64,000 nt of DNA, taken from assembly GCA_038373885.1 (NCBI GenBank), contig JAWZYV010016944.1:1612001-1676000 (forward strand), in the 5' to 3' direction. Source of the DNA: Cheiracanthium punctorium (taxonomy: Eukaryota > Arthropoda > Arachnida > Araneae > Cheiracanthiidae). The first letter of the stretch is position 1, and each line of letters opens with the position of its first letter. Shown one piece after another: positions 12,079 through 23,665 of the stretch. The notes under the pieces were generated by a model. The model made no database searches. It was not told the origin of the DNA and worked only from the letters and a program-made list of their open reading frames with translations. The translations under genes were made by a program, and so were the position numbers.

Positions 12079-15000
12079 TATACATTGAATTGGTCTGAAT
12101 TTTCAGAAAAAAAGAAAACTGAAATAGGATGAAAGTAAGTTCAATGAAATGACACAACGATTCAGTGCTTTAAAGGACTAAAACCTGTGAAATCTCACAT
12201 AGTAGCATTTCATATACAATTTGAAATATCCCTCCTATTTTCATGACATTCTCCAATTCATGCTGATGCCTGTAGTGATAAGCAAATAATTTCCAACAAT
12301 AGTGGTATGTAGAATGAATTTATTTTTTTGAAAAATATGAATAAAACAGGGACAGATTCGCATTTTATTTTGTTAACATTGATTATTTCGCACAAATTAA
12401 ATTTCTTATTTGAGAAATTAATTAACGCTTGCGTATTTGAAAAGGAACGCTAAACATTAATGACTTAAGGCATTTGCTAATTTTACTTGTCGCTAATTTT
12501 ATGTGAGTGTTTATCTCTCAAAAAGAAAAACCTATGTTTTGAGGAAAAAAATACTCTATTGGTAGTTTCCACTATTACAGATGATTTGTTCATGTTTTAC
12601 CATTGTCTGTACGTTCGTATGATGCATAGTTTGCATTTTATGAATGTTTGACTTATTTTATTTTATTCACTTATTAAATTCTCTTCGTAATTCTTCAAAT
12701 AATTAATTAAAATCAGAAAAGTAGTTTTTGCAAACTTTAGTTGAATGTTTAAAATATCATCAAAACTATTAAAAAATTTCAAAACTGTAAATGAAACAGG
12801 ATCAATAACTGGATAGCAACGGAGGGGGGAAACTGGGGCATAACATCATTTTTTTGCAAGGGATTAAAATAACATTTTGTAACAGATTCAGTTACGCTTA
12901 CTGACTGTAAATTAAGAAATGTTATTTAAAGTAGAGCAACCGTTTCATCAGCATTGTAGTGCAATATTCTTCGGGCTTTGCAAGATAATTCGAATTACTT
13001 ATGGTTTACACATATATTCTTTTTTTTTTCACAAAAAAGTAATTTATTCAAGACATCTCTAACAACGAAATTTTGTAAAAAAAAGTGTTTGAATTTGACA
13101 GATCTTGTTTTTGTTATTTTGATAGCACATAACTACTTAGTGGGGTTTTTTTTTTAATTACAGTATCTTCAAATTAAGCAGAAAATAATAACTCATTCCA
13201 TCTATTTTGAAATAATTCTATCTGGTCTTATAATTATTTTTAAAAATCTTATTATACTTATTCAAATAACATTAGATTATTTTGTCAGTTTTGTCCTTAA
13301 TTTAAATGAAATGAAAAAAAAAATCTTATTTATTTATTATTCTTACTAAAACATTCTCATATAAAAGAACTTCTCGGTTATGGTCTATTAAATTCTGTAT
13401 ATAAAATTACTTTTTTCGTGACCTATTTTGTGCAATTAATGTGATTTGAAATACTTTCTGTGCATATATATATATTAGGTTAATTCTTTTCTTCTTTGCC
13501 ACTAAGATAATAATCATCTATAGTTTTTTTGCTGTATTGTCATATTCTTTTCATACAAATTTTCTTAATGAATTTATTTGACTTTTCGTGCATGTAAAGC
13601 TGGCGATATAGCTTTGGAAATAGCCCATACAGATTTTTTTTTTTTTTTTTTTTTTTTTTGAGACGATTTGGTCAGCTATTCGAGAAAAAAAAAAAGAGTT
13701 AAAATAAAACTATACAGAAAAACATATATCCTTTAAAGGTTGATTAGTGTTATACATACTGTAAGCAGGAACACGTAGCCTTCGTTTTCGTAAATTAATT
13801 TGTAATTTTCTTCAAGCGAAAAAAAAAACTTTTTTAGTTCTTGCATAAAAAATATTTACTTTTGGCCTGATCATTGAATCATATCGAGTCACTTAATCAC
13901 ACTTATGCATCGTATGGAGAAGTTTCTCAATAGATCAAATTAATTTTCTAAAAATAATAATTAGATTAAAAAAAATTCTTACGGAGGAAAATTTCCTGAA
14001 TGCAATATGCTAAATATAAAATACAACATAACGTAATGAAATATATATTTAAACAATAATAGAATAAACCAAACAAACAAAAAAATCTGCATTTTTACTT
14101 GTTGATAAAATTTCGTATTTCTAACGGATTTGGCATTGCTCATTAGCCACTCATTCGATTTCACCAACAACAGTTATATTTCTAAGTATTGGTACATATT
14201 GTTAAACATGTATCAGTGCGTATATAAGGAATTCTTTCCCCTTCTTTCTTTTTCGTCTCATGGTATTCAGAGAAACGTCGAGCATTAGGAAGTGTTGAAA
14301 TGAAATTTAGTTAAATGATTACTTCTAATTGCTACTGATAACTTTTCATCAATTTGAATACTGTATTGATTGGAAAACAATGTGAATGGGACAGAAAACA
14401 GAGTAATTTTTTATGCACGCTAATGCAAAGCCATATTTTGCAAAATCAAACGACATACGTTGCCAATAGGTTTTATGCATTACAATGCGAAGTTTTACTT
14501 CGCTCCTCAGCATTCAGTAGACTTCGTTCTATCAGACTATCCCTTGCTACTATCGATGGTGCACGCACTTGGCAAGTAACATTTCCCTCAGCGATTTCAA
14601 TTGCATCCAATAAAATGTTTTTTATCACTTCTGAAAAATAAATTATTTCCTGTTAAAAAAAATACAAGTTTAAATCTTGACCGATTAAAAATGCATCGTG
14701 CCTAGAAGAATGAAGCTTCTTACACGGAGAATCGTTTTAAGCAAATATCTTTTTCATCAGAAAAAGTACGAATTATTGAAAGCTGACAGTCGCATTTTAT
14801 AAATAGCGTTAAGATGAAATTTGTACGCTTTGTAAATGTCACGCTTACAAACAAGTTATGTTGATTTTAAACAAGAAACTAGAAGATCGAAGATGTTTTC
14901 GTTTGAAAGTTAAACATAGATTTCAGCTCTGGATTATTTACCCGAACGTGCGTGTTCGTTTGCTGAAAAAACAAATGATTGGTGCCTCTTACGTCATTTT

Positions 15001-16025
15001 AACACGCTGTTTAAACTGCATTATTCCTGCATGCCGTTATTATTGAAGATGACGCAGTGAAACTGACTGAGACTGGTGAAATTCTTCTATTTATATCTTT
15101 ATTTATGATGGTTTATTGAATAAATTTATACTGACCAGACATTAGTTTAAAAGAAGAAAAGTACTTTTAATTTTGTAAGGAAACAAATAATACCGTTATT
15201 CGAATCAACTAATTTCATGATCATCTGTGATTTATTCCTGACTCAAATAAAATTATTAGAATTTGAAAAAATATAAAAGACTTTACTTGGCCTGTCTTAA
15301 AATTTGTGACAAATTGTTATGATTCAAGCTCAATAAATCGCAGTATGTTAATTTACTTGGAGAAGAAAGAAAAAAAGAATATTTACTCATGAAATTTTCA
15401 TTTCCAGCATTTTTTCAGTGATATATAATGTTTTTAGAATACGAACAAATACTTTTATACTATTTTTACTTTGATATCTTTGAAAATTACTTAGTTTTCT
15501 AGGAATACATACAGTGTTTGTTGGGCCTATGTAATAAATGTAAAAGGAAAAAATAGTGTAATGGGGAAAGTTGTCACAAGATGTGTAACAACCTACCCCA
15601 GAAATGTACAACACTACAGAAAACATTTTTATTGAAACAAAAGGACGATTTTTACACGAAACAAGCTAAATAAAGTACATTTTGAATTGCAGAGCAATAA
15701 TTTATACAGGATAATAAATTTTTGTGAAATTAGAACGTTCAGCGTCTTGAATATAACGAAGTATGATCCTTGATTGCGCTAACTGTGAGATGACTGATGA
15801 AGTTTCAATAACACATTTCTTTGTATCATAATTTCTTCGGGACTTCTAATCTTCTAACATAGTTTCTTCGGGAAGAAATGAAATATGCATTTCACATTAA
15901 ATTAAATAGGCTTACCCTAAAATTTACTTATTGTGGCAACTAGAAAATATCCTAACATCAGTGGGTCTGCTATCGATGATCATATCCTGGTTAAATTTTG
16001 ATTCAAAAATTCTGAGAAATACTTC
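12079..16025. other. Long AT-rich stretch without a recognised gene
   Basis: No supported gene. Contents are homopolymers (poly-T about 13634-13659), an AT-rich low-complexity background, and a less AT-biased segment at about 14350-15060. That segment holds two open frames (95 and 62 codons) with no recognisable domain. It may be part of an undescribed repeat. Confidence 0.4.
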
Positions 16026-16033
16026 TTTGGAAG

Positions 16034-16902
16034 CAGTGGCGGCTCGTCATTAAGGGACAGAGGGGCCTGGCCCCACCGACTAAGCACCGTCTAAATCAAA
16101 ATATCTTCCTATTATGTAAGGCAGGTCTTTCAATAATTTACCTTCATTAAAAAAATACACACGTTTTACTCTATTTTAATACTATCCATTAAAAAACGCA
16201 CTTAAAAAAGCGATAGTTATACGATTTTCCCCCTATCTAAACCATGCTTGGGCCATGGGTTGGCCTGCCCTGAATGGAGCGTCTCTTTCCGTTCACCGGG
16301 TTGACATATTTGGCATTGAGCACAAAGCCATACTGACGCGGAATTGACTTGGCTTCCAAACGGCTTATTTGGCGCTGCCTTCTGGGCCCAGATGTTCGGG
16401 CCCTCGCACGGTGATCTACACGACCGTACGGGGAAATTTCGGCAATCGGTAGCTATTGGCGAAATTTTCCGCTTAGGAGGAAATCATTTCTTATTTGCGT
16501 GATCGTATTTTTGCAGTGCAGTCAGATATTTTTCTGTTTTGTTTTCTTGATTTACGAAAAGCGATGTATGAATGTATTTTTTATATATGTTATTTATTTT
16601 AAAATAATTAAATCATCTAAAAATTATGAACAGGCAACTATAAAGAACATAAATATTAAATATTTAAATGTGGCTTTTTGTTTAGTAATAAAGTAAACTT
16701 TTCAATTTAACATAACTACGTAAAAAATAGCAAAAGTTGAATAGTAAATTCGATAATTATTTGTCATTTGAGAAATTTTAAATACTTACGCTGTGTGAAC
16801 GTGGGGATAGGTTGTTCTATATGTATATATATTTTCGCGATTTTAATTGGCAATATTTTTTTCTCGGGCCCCACCACTGAAACGGGTCACAAGCCGCCAC
16901 TG
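16034..16902. mobile_element. Non-autonomous hAT element (869 bp) with 8-bp TSD
   Basis: The terminal repeats are CAGTGGCGGCTCGTC at the left and its counterpart CAGTGGCGGCTTGTG on the opposite strand at the right, followed by related GGCCCCACC segments. It is flanked by the identical 8-bp duplication TTTGGAAG (16026-16033 and 16903-16910), diagnostic of hAT insertion. The interior at about 16230-16480 is markedly richer in GC than the rest of the element and resembles neither end; it may be captured or ancestral sequence. Open frames inside (65 and 68 codons) do not resemble hAT transposase. Confidence 0.9.
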
Positions 16903-16910
16903 TTTGGAAG

Positions 16911-17133
16911 AATACAAAAAATACTGCCGGATACTGATGAGATTGAAACTAAGTTAAAGAGGCTTTTGCTTTAAAAGAATATAAAAAATTTCATCTTTGC
17001 ATTCCCCAAGAACAACGATATCTGCATCCATCGTATATACGACGTAGTGCTTCCACTCCCAGCTCCTGTTGGTGAAACAGCGAGGTGTAGGGATCAATAC
17101 CAGTTTATTTGCAAAGAACTTTTTTTTATTATA
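16911..17133. other. Spacer between hAT and Tigger elements
   Basis: Short AT-rich spacer with no gene; it ends in TA just before the Tigger left end. Confidence 0.4.
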
Positions 17134-17554
17134 CAGTCAAACTCGCTTATAACGATAGCAAAGGGGCCGCAATATTTGCTCGCTATAGTCGAGTGCTCGT
17201 AAAAAGCGAGTTTGCGGAACAATGATAAATATTCATGCACACTTGGAACATTACTTATATTTTTGCATTTTATACAGTACAAAACAAGTTGGTTAATTTG
17301 TTTACACTGTCTTATTGTATTTTTCTTGTACTATTGTTCGTTGGCGGAGACTCATGGACCTCTAAAAACATGGTCAGTTGCACCCCCAGATTCGAAAAAA
17401 GTATGAAGTTTTTATGCACACTCAAAAGCTATTAAGTGCATTGCTGTGTGTTCAGGTTGAAATTCAGCATATTCATCGTAATCATCATTGGTTTCATAGA
17501 CTTTGGAATGTTAAAGGAATTTTTCGAAGAAAGGATTAACTGAGCTGGGGAGGT

Positions 17555-18477
17555 GGACGGCTGCCCAATTTTAAAACACGGTAAGGGCAGGGGCGTAGCC
17601 AAGGGGGGGGTTAGGGAAGTCATAACCCCCCCATGAGGAATTTTTTGCCATACAAAATGTATATTCTTCACTACATAATCACACACACGTATACATGAGT
17701 TTTAGTAGTCCTAACCCCCCCCCCTGAAAAATTTCTGGCTACGCCCCTGTAAGGGACAAATTTCAAATTTTCCAGAAAATCAATAAAACCTATTTTCTTT
17801 TAGCCGCACGAAATGGTATTTTTGCACAACAAATTAACCGTTGGTTATTGTCGCAGATTAGGATGACAACATGTAGAAATAAAAATATATCTACTTTCTA
17901 CGATCTAAAGCTATCTACTTTCTCCTACAACGGAATATTTATATTCAAGATGATAGAATTAAATTTAACTCAAATATAATTTTATACAAATTACTTCTGT
18001 AAGCAGTAAAAAATTACTTTTTGTAAAATTTATTACAGATAATGTTCCCAATTACATCACTGTCAATATTTACGTCGATATAAAAATGGCGACGAGTATA
18101 CCAATGAATAAAAAAATGAAATATGTTAAGACAGAGACAAAAACTTTACCTACTGTGGTCTAATTATCTATGGTCGATAATCTCATTTTCTACTCGTATC
18201 TACTAAATTAATTTACAACAAAATTCAAAAACGGCAAAATATATGCGGCTTACTTGGTTTTTAAAACTGTTGCAAGCGTTACTTTGTTTTAAATATGTCA
18301 AATTTAAAAAAAAAAAGCACTTGCTAGGTTTATCAATTTTGATATCTATACGAAAAAATTAAATTATTGAAAAGTGCCAAGTAAATCATCTTCACACGAC
18401 TCTCTTAGAACGAAAAATACTAAAAAATCCATTTTGAAAAATTTGTCCCTTACTGTGTTTTAAAATTGGGCGGCCAT
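17555..18477. mobile_element. MITE-like element with roughly 45-bp inverted ends, inside the Tigger
   Basis: GCCCAATTTTAAAACAC followed by GGTAAGGG and ACAAATTT at the left (interrupted by a later insertion) is mirrored at about 18440-18475 as AAATTTGTCCCTTACTGTG then TTTTAAAATTGGGC. The interior is AT-rich without a coding frame. The exact ends and target duplication are uncertain; a GGAGGT string lies on both outer sides. Confidence 0.55.
17588..17749. mobile_element. 162-bp MITE with TAAGGG target duplication
   Basis: The ends are perfect mirrors, CAGGGGCGTAGCCA and TGGCTACGCCCCTG. TAAGGG flanks both sides (17582-17587 and 17750-17755). The uninterrupted sister arm at about 18445-18462 carries a single TAAGGG at the same place and serves as the pre-insertion allele. 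The ends look hAT-like, but six rather than eight duplicated bases are seen. Either 2 bp were lost at one side or another superfamily made the cut. Confidence 0.85.
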
Positions 18478-18632
18478 GGAGGTCAATAGAAATTTTATGA
18501 GTGTGGAAAATTATTGTTCGTTTTAACCGGGGCTTACTCGTTAAAAAGCGAGTCACGTTACATAGACTTAACTTTCTATGAATTAAATATTTTTGATTTC
18601 GTCTTTAAATCCGGGCTCTCGTTAATCAGGGC

Positions 18633-18826
18633 CAGAGCCTGATTAGGATCAACAGGGGGCCCAGGGCATTGATGAATTTGGGTGCCCCATCTATGAAATT
18701 TGTTTTACTTTTCATAAAATTTTAATAGAAAAAATATGTTTTAGAACAATATTAGAAATTGGGGGCCCTTTCGAGCCGGGTGCCCTGGGTAAAGTTCCGA
18801 AATGCCCATGCGATGATAAGGCTCTG
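18633..18826. mobile_element. hAT-type MITE (194 bp) with 8-bp TSD
   Basis: It starts CAGAGCCTGATTAGG and ends GATAAGGCTCTG, with inner mirrored GCCCAGGGCA and TGCCCTGGG. The target duplication is ATCAGGGC against ATCAGGAC (one mismatch), at 18625-18632 and 18827-18834. It is inserted in the right part of the Tigger element, so it is younger than that element. Confidence 0.85.
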
Positions 18827-18856
18827 ATCAGGACTCTTTATAAACGACTTCGACTG

Positions 18857-19175
18857 TGCTGTGCAGTACGCTAATGAGAAAATCAACTCCAACACCTGTG
18901 GCAACCTACCTCGCTTTGTCTTATGCCGAGTTTGAATAAAAAACGATGAATGTTGTTTCGAACCATCAATAATTTCATGTGTCCGGCATTTATCTTGGCG
19001 AAAAAGTTGCTCGTCTTGGCGGATCGCCTGGATAATAATGTAGTACCTCGAAAAATGTCTAATGTAATTATATTAAGCTATGTCGATTTCTTTGGGAATT
19101 TTGAAAATTCGTTACTCGCACTTTAATTAACTGATTTATTGTATTGTGTTTTGTTAAGGGCTATCTGCCTTGGAG
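18857..19175. other. Spacer without a recognised gene
   Basis: Mixed-composition sequence with no gene. A CTTGGCG motif recurs near 18992 and 19014, echoing the array at 23.4 kb, but too briefly to assign. Confidence 0.3.
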
Positions 19176-19177
19176 TA

Positions 19178-20128
19178 TGAGGGGGTCTCCGACCGACGAA
19201 AATTTGTTAATGCATTAGAACCCAAAACGGGTTAACGTCCTTATGATTTCGATTATTTGTCTGTTCTGATGTCCACCCATCCAGTGTTCTAACTGCTGTG
19301 GATATACATCGATTTGTGCGAAATTTATGTTTTTTCTATGTACAGTACCACGTACCATATTGAAAATGGTGTATGTAGCATTTATAGTTCTTTTACAGGA
19401 GAAAAAAATCCAATGTATAGCACAGTCTAAAAAACAGAACTAAAAGGGGGGGTTCGGGGGGGGGTCTCCCCCTGTATCTGTTGATACAGGAATGACTGAA
19501 TCAGCAGTCATTCTTGAAAACATATTTTAGAGATATTCGATTTTTGAAAGAAAACAAAGTTGGCATATATATTACTAAGGCTCTCAAAATGATGCTCTCC
19601 ATTGAGAATAACGTCCGTATTATTAATAGTTCTACAGGAGCACTCAAAAGAATTCCCATTGCAGTCTATTGCATTTGAGAGACACTAATACATTTCTAGT
19701 ACAAGGCAATGAGTATAATTTTATAGTCTTCAGTTAAACGCTTAAAAAAATTAATGGTCTTTTACAGGGTCTCATAAAATTGCATTTACAGTGATAATAC
19801 AACATTTTTTTATCTACGAAATCTCGCCAGTTTTAACTAAAATACATAGCAGATTTGGCGCAAAAATATTTTGTATTGGAAAGTATTTTATAATCTATGA
19901 GCTTGGCATGATTTATCTTTCTTGATTTTTTAAGGCAACAGATAAATCTTGTAAATCTTTTTTTCTTTCGTTATTTCTTTCTTTTCGTTTTTATTTATTT
20001 ATTTTTTGGATGACAATTTCTGAAGATCTATATAGTGGAACTGTAAATCAGTAGTAGACAACTCATTGAAAGAATATATGTATAACTCGGCTGTTCGAGC
20101 CTCATCAATGGGAGACCCCCCTGAACCA
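19178..20128. repeat. Palindromic repeat region with GGGGTCTCC motifs
   Basis: GGGGGTCTCC occurs near 19179, again near 19463, and inverted near 20108 (GGAGACCCCCCTGAACC). The middle and right copies share GGTTC next to the motif and may be ends of one element, about 19452-20128. Two adjacent hairpins sit just inside the middle copy: CTGTATC/GATACAG (19472-19489) and GAATGACTG/CAGTCATTC (19490-19513). Text near 19630 (TAATAGTTCTACAGGAGCAC) resembles text near 23010, linking this region to the composite element at 21.8-24.1 kb. Confidence 0.45.
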
Positions 20129-20174
20129 ACCTAATTTTTTAGTTTCATGATTGCCATATTAAAACGATATTAAT

Positions 20175-20639
20175 GGACTATGTCATTTTATCTCTCATCT
20201 ATCGTCTATTTCACCTGGTAACCCCATGTTGAAATTTTTAGGGTTGTAACCTATTTATAGAAAAATACATGTGATGCACATTCTACAGCTCAGTAAATAT
20301 TGTAACAATATATTAAAGCTGTTGTGAACTAATAGTATTTAAATATATGTAAAATATACTTGTGATGCATATTCTACAGATTACGAAATATTGTAACAAT
20401 AGATTAAAGCTGTTGTGAACTAATAGTATTTAAATAAACGGATGAAATTTTTAAACAATCATTTTATCAAATAAATGCAACCTTACGGAGCTTATAGAAA
20501 TCGGTGGTTTACGTAACACATACTAACATTTTCAGCGGACATTTATTCTTACTTTTATGTCGCGTTTTCGTAACGCATTTTCGTGACTCATTTTTATGTC
20601 ACATTTTCAAAAGGGGGTGAGCGATAAAATGACATAGTC
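20175..20639. mobile_element. MITE (465 bp) flanked by ATTAAT
   Basis: It begins GGACTATGTCATTTTATC and ends GATAAAATGACATAGTC, near-perfect mirrors. ATTAAT stands on both sides (20169-20174 and 20640-20645). A 91-bp internal tandem duplication lies at about 20257-20440 (shared GTGATGCA, TTCTACAG and AAAGCTGTTGTGAACTAATA). There is no coding capacity. Because ATTAAT contains TA-like symmetry, the superfamily is left open. Confidence 0.7.
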
Positions 20640-20645
20640 ATTAAT

Positions 20646-21061
20646 ATATTTAATGTGGCTGTTGCATGCCTGCATTATTTAGTCAACTCATTACCTAGAC
20701 GAAACTGAATAAGTATTCTAAAGTCAGCAATAAGGACACACACAATAGTATATCCAACAATACTGTGGAACAAAAACACGGTTCTCAGAAAAAAATTTCA
20801 GGGAGCATCCAAAAGGGGGGAAATAAGAGAAAGACAGAAAGAAAGACTGTATCATTATCTTTTCGTTGACTAAAAGCGAAACTCGGACAAACGGAGGAGG
20901 GGTATCCAGATCCTTGCACCACCCACCTATGGCCTTTAGAAAATGGATTCCTTACCAATAATGTTACATTTTTGTCTTTATTTGAAGACTGAATCCAGAA
21001 ATAAACAAAATATAGAAAGAAAACTAAGTGCCGAAACAAAAAAACAGACTCAGGGTCTGAT
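20646..21061. other. Spacer without a recognised gene
   Basis: No supported gene; mixed-composition sequence. Two overlapping open frames here are not recognisable. Confidence 0.35.
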
Positions 21062-21223
21062 CAAGGGCGGATTAAAGGGAGGGGGTCGGAGGAGGTGGCC
21101 GCCCCTCCCGAGAAAAATGAAATTAATGTGAACAATCCCAACTTACTTCCATAAAATTTATATATATATATATGAATCTTCCATCCAAGCCTCCACCCAC
21201 AAAATTGTATTAATCCGTCAGTG
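21062..21223. mobile_element. hAT-type MITE (162 bp), diverged
   Basis: The left end CAAGGGCGGATTAAAGG is mirrored by TTAATCCGTCAGTG at the right. Candidate 8-bp duplications are GGTCTGAT (21054-21061) and GGCCGGAT (21224-21231), with two mismatches. Internal text TTACTTCCATAAAATTTA recurs in the last 120 bp of the window, marking a second family member there. Confidence 0.6.
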
Positions 21224-21231
21224 GGCCGGAT

Positions 21232-21768
21232 TATTCATTAGTCTGTAGTCTATCTGTCCCGATCACTTCAGGGACTTTTCAGTAACAAGTCGAAAGAATT
21301 TTTTAATGAAGTTGTAATCAAACTTTTCAAAATGACTCAATAGAACGGAAATATTTTTGGCTATTTCTGAAGATGTTCTCTGGAACACGAGTTGATCTTC
21401 TGCATTTCCCCGAGAGCTGAGATCCATAGGATTAAGATTGTAGGAAAAACGCGCCCCATAATCAATAATAATCCCCCACGAAACAATAATTTTTATTTAA
21501 ATATTGGACATAAAGTTATTTTGTTTTGCAGTAAATATGGGGATGGTATTTTAAACGGATATTGGGCAGCCCCAAAGTTCTTTTATTTTGCAGTAAAGGC
21601 GGGTGGCTTTGGCGAAATTCGAAGGTGTACTAGGATGTAAACCATCTTAGAAGGCTTTTGGTAGTTGGCTTGCTTTGTTTTTACTTAATTATTTATTTTA
21701 CATTTTACAGTATTTAAACAAAGGCGAATTATTTTTTGAAACAATAATAATATATAGAATGTAAGTCA
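21232..21768. other. AT-rich spacer without a recognised gene
   Basis: No supported gene. An 82-codon open frame at 21392-21640 has no recognisable domain. Confidence 0.35.
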
Positions 21769-21990
21769 TTTTTTACTTCCTTGTACGTAGTATAAGGAAG
21801 TAATGTGATCCCGAAAAATTTTGGGGGCCAAATTTCGACATAAAAACCGATTTTGACTACCTCTAAATTGAATTTTAAAATTTTTTTCGATGCATCTCAT
21901 CGTAGGCTAGCATGCACGATCATATTAACGCGTCTGCAACTCATTTTGACCAGTGGCGAGTCTACTGTGGCCAGTTTTTCCATGCCGTCT

Positions 21991-22040
21991 GTACGTACGT
22001 ACGTGTGTACGTACGTACGTACGTACGTACGTATGTATGT
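21991..22040. repeat. (TACG)n microsatellite
   Basis: Roughly a dozen GTAC/TACG tetramers with small interruptions (GTGT and GTATGTATGT) lie at the entry of the 173-bp array. Self-complementary tetramers like this can extrude cruciforms. Confidence 0.9.
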
Positions 22041-22905
22041 AACTCGCATATCTCAAAAACTATTGGTCGTAGAATGTTGAGATTTGATATTTAGGATTGT
22101 TCTATGATCTAGTTGTGCACCTCCCCTTTTGGTGGCAATCGAATGGATAGTTTATGTACAGGACCGCCCAAAAGATTCGAAATACATTACGCTCTATGGG
22201 CCGAAATTCATTAAACTCGCCTAACTCAAAAGCTATTAGGCGTAGAATGTCAAAACTTCATATTTTGGATAGTTGTAACATCTAGTTCTGCACCTCCCCT
22301 TTTGGTGGCAATCGAATGGATAGTTTATGTACAGGACCGCCCAAAAGATTCGAAATACATTACGCTCTATTTGCCGAAATTCATTAAACTCGCCTAACTC
22401 AAAAGCTATTAGGCGTAGAATGTCGAAACTTCATATTTTGGATAGTTGTAACATCTAGTTGTGCACCTCCCCTTTTGGTGGCAATCGAATGGATAGTTTA
22501 TGTACAGGACCGCCCAAAAGATTCGAAATACATTACGCTCTATGGGCCGAAATTCATTAAACTCGCCTAACTCAAAAGCTATTAGGCGTAGAATGTCGAA
22601 ACTTCATATTTTGGATAGTTGTAACATCTAGTTGTGCACCTCCCCTTTTGGTTCCATTCGACTGGATAGTTAACTACAGGACTGCCCAAAACATTCGAAA
22701 TACATTACACTCAATGGGCTGAAATTCATTAAACTGGCATATCTCAAAAACTGTTAGGCGTTGAATGTTGAAACTTTATATTTAAGATTGTTGTAACATC
22801 TAGTTGTGCACCTCCCCTTTCGGTTCCATTCGACTGAATAGTTTATCTACAGGACCGCCCAAAAGATTCGAAATACATTACGCTCTATGGGCCGAAATTC
22901 ATCAA
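22035..22905 (+). repeat. 173-bp tandem array, five units
   Basis: The marker CTCCCCTTT recurs at about 22121, 22294, 22467, 22640 and 22812, giving steps of 173, 173, 173 and 172. Each unit carries CTCAAAAGCTATTAGGCGTA or a variant, CATCTAGTTGTGCACCTCCC, and AAAAGATTCGAAATACATTA. The central units are almost identical and the outer ones diverged, as expected from unequal exchange. Open frames here have no function I can support. Confidence 0.9.
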
Positions 22906-23404
22906 AGCGTTTTTTAGAGGTATTGGGCTATTTCAAACGACTCAGAAGTGATATATGCTGTAAAGAGTTAGAAAATGAATTTCTCTATTAAAAAAAGTGC
23001 CTTTATCATTTATAGTTCTGCTACAGGAACACTCAAAAGATTTCCAATACATTACGGTCAATAGCAATTTTAGGGGCATTCATCCATTTCAAGCACAATA
23101 CCGTCCTACCACATAAGTTAGGTAATGGTCCGACCACGGTCACGTGCCTCCCTCAAGAACTATGCCAAAAGTCGCCAAGCTTGGCGACTTTTGGTGTACG
23201 TGTGTGCATATTTAACTCTCAAATCTCAAAAACTATTATGAAATTTCATATATAAGAATGTTGTAACATCTAGTTGTTCATCTCGATTTTTGGTTCCAAT
23301 CTACTGGAGAGTTTATTTACAGGACCACCGAAAAGAATTTCAGTACCTTAATGTCTATGGACATCTTCATTATAACACAACTGTAGACAGTCATTGTTTG
23401 GTAC

Positions 23405-23665
23405 ATGCCCAAAATCTCGCCGTCTGTCCTCGACCTTGGCGAGTTTTGGCGAAATATCGCCAAATTTGGCGATAGTCAGTCATTTCGTCCATGCCCAAAG
23501 TATCGCCATTTGTCATCGTTCTTGGCGAGTTTTGGCGAAATATCGCCAAATTTGGCGATAATCTGTCATTGTTTGGTTTATGCTTAAAATCTCGCCAAAT
23601 GTCGTCGACATTGACGAGTTTCGCCGAAATATCGCCAAATTTGGCGCCAAAAATTATTTCCTATT
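23405..23665 (+). repeat. 86-89-bp tandem array with TTTGGCGA palindromes
   Basis: Units start at about 23405, 23491 and 23580. Each holds an ATGCCCAAAATCTCGCC-like start, then TTGGCGAGTTTTGGCGAAAT and ATCGCCAAATTTGGCGATA. The last block is itself palindromic (TCGCCAAATTTGGCGA). A related single block, CGCCAAGCTTGGCG, lies at 23175-23188. The repeated open frames in this array are phase artefacts. Confidence 0.85.

Larger units (their letters stand above)
17134..18856. mobile_element. Tigger/pogo-like element, degraded and invaded
   Basis: The left end CAGTCAAACTCGCTTATAAC, preceded by TA, is the classic pogo/Tigger terminal repeat. The right end near 18837-18856 reads TTTATAAACGACTTCGACTG, a mutated mirror of it. 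The internal motif CTCG(T)TAAAAAGCGAGT occurs near both ends (about 17198 and 18538). A weak minus-strand stretch at 17432-17520 could be a transposase C-terminal remnant, but this is not firm. Three other elements lie within it. The right target TA is not preserved. Confidence 0.65.

Noticed and set aside
14354..15046. Two plus-strand frames of 95 and 62 codons
   Set aside because: No recognisable motif; kept only as a possible unknown repeat.
22035..22905. CRISPR-like regular array
   Set aside because: Units are contiguous 173-bp tandem repeats without spacers, in eukaryotic DNA.
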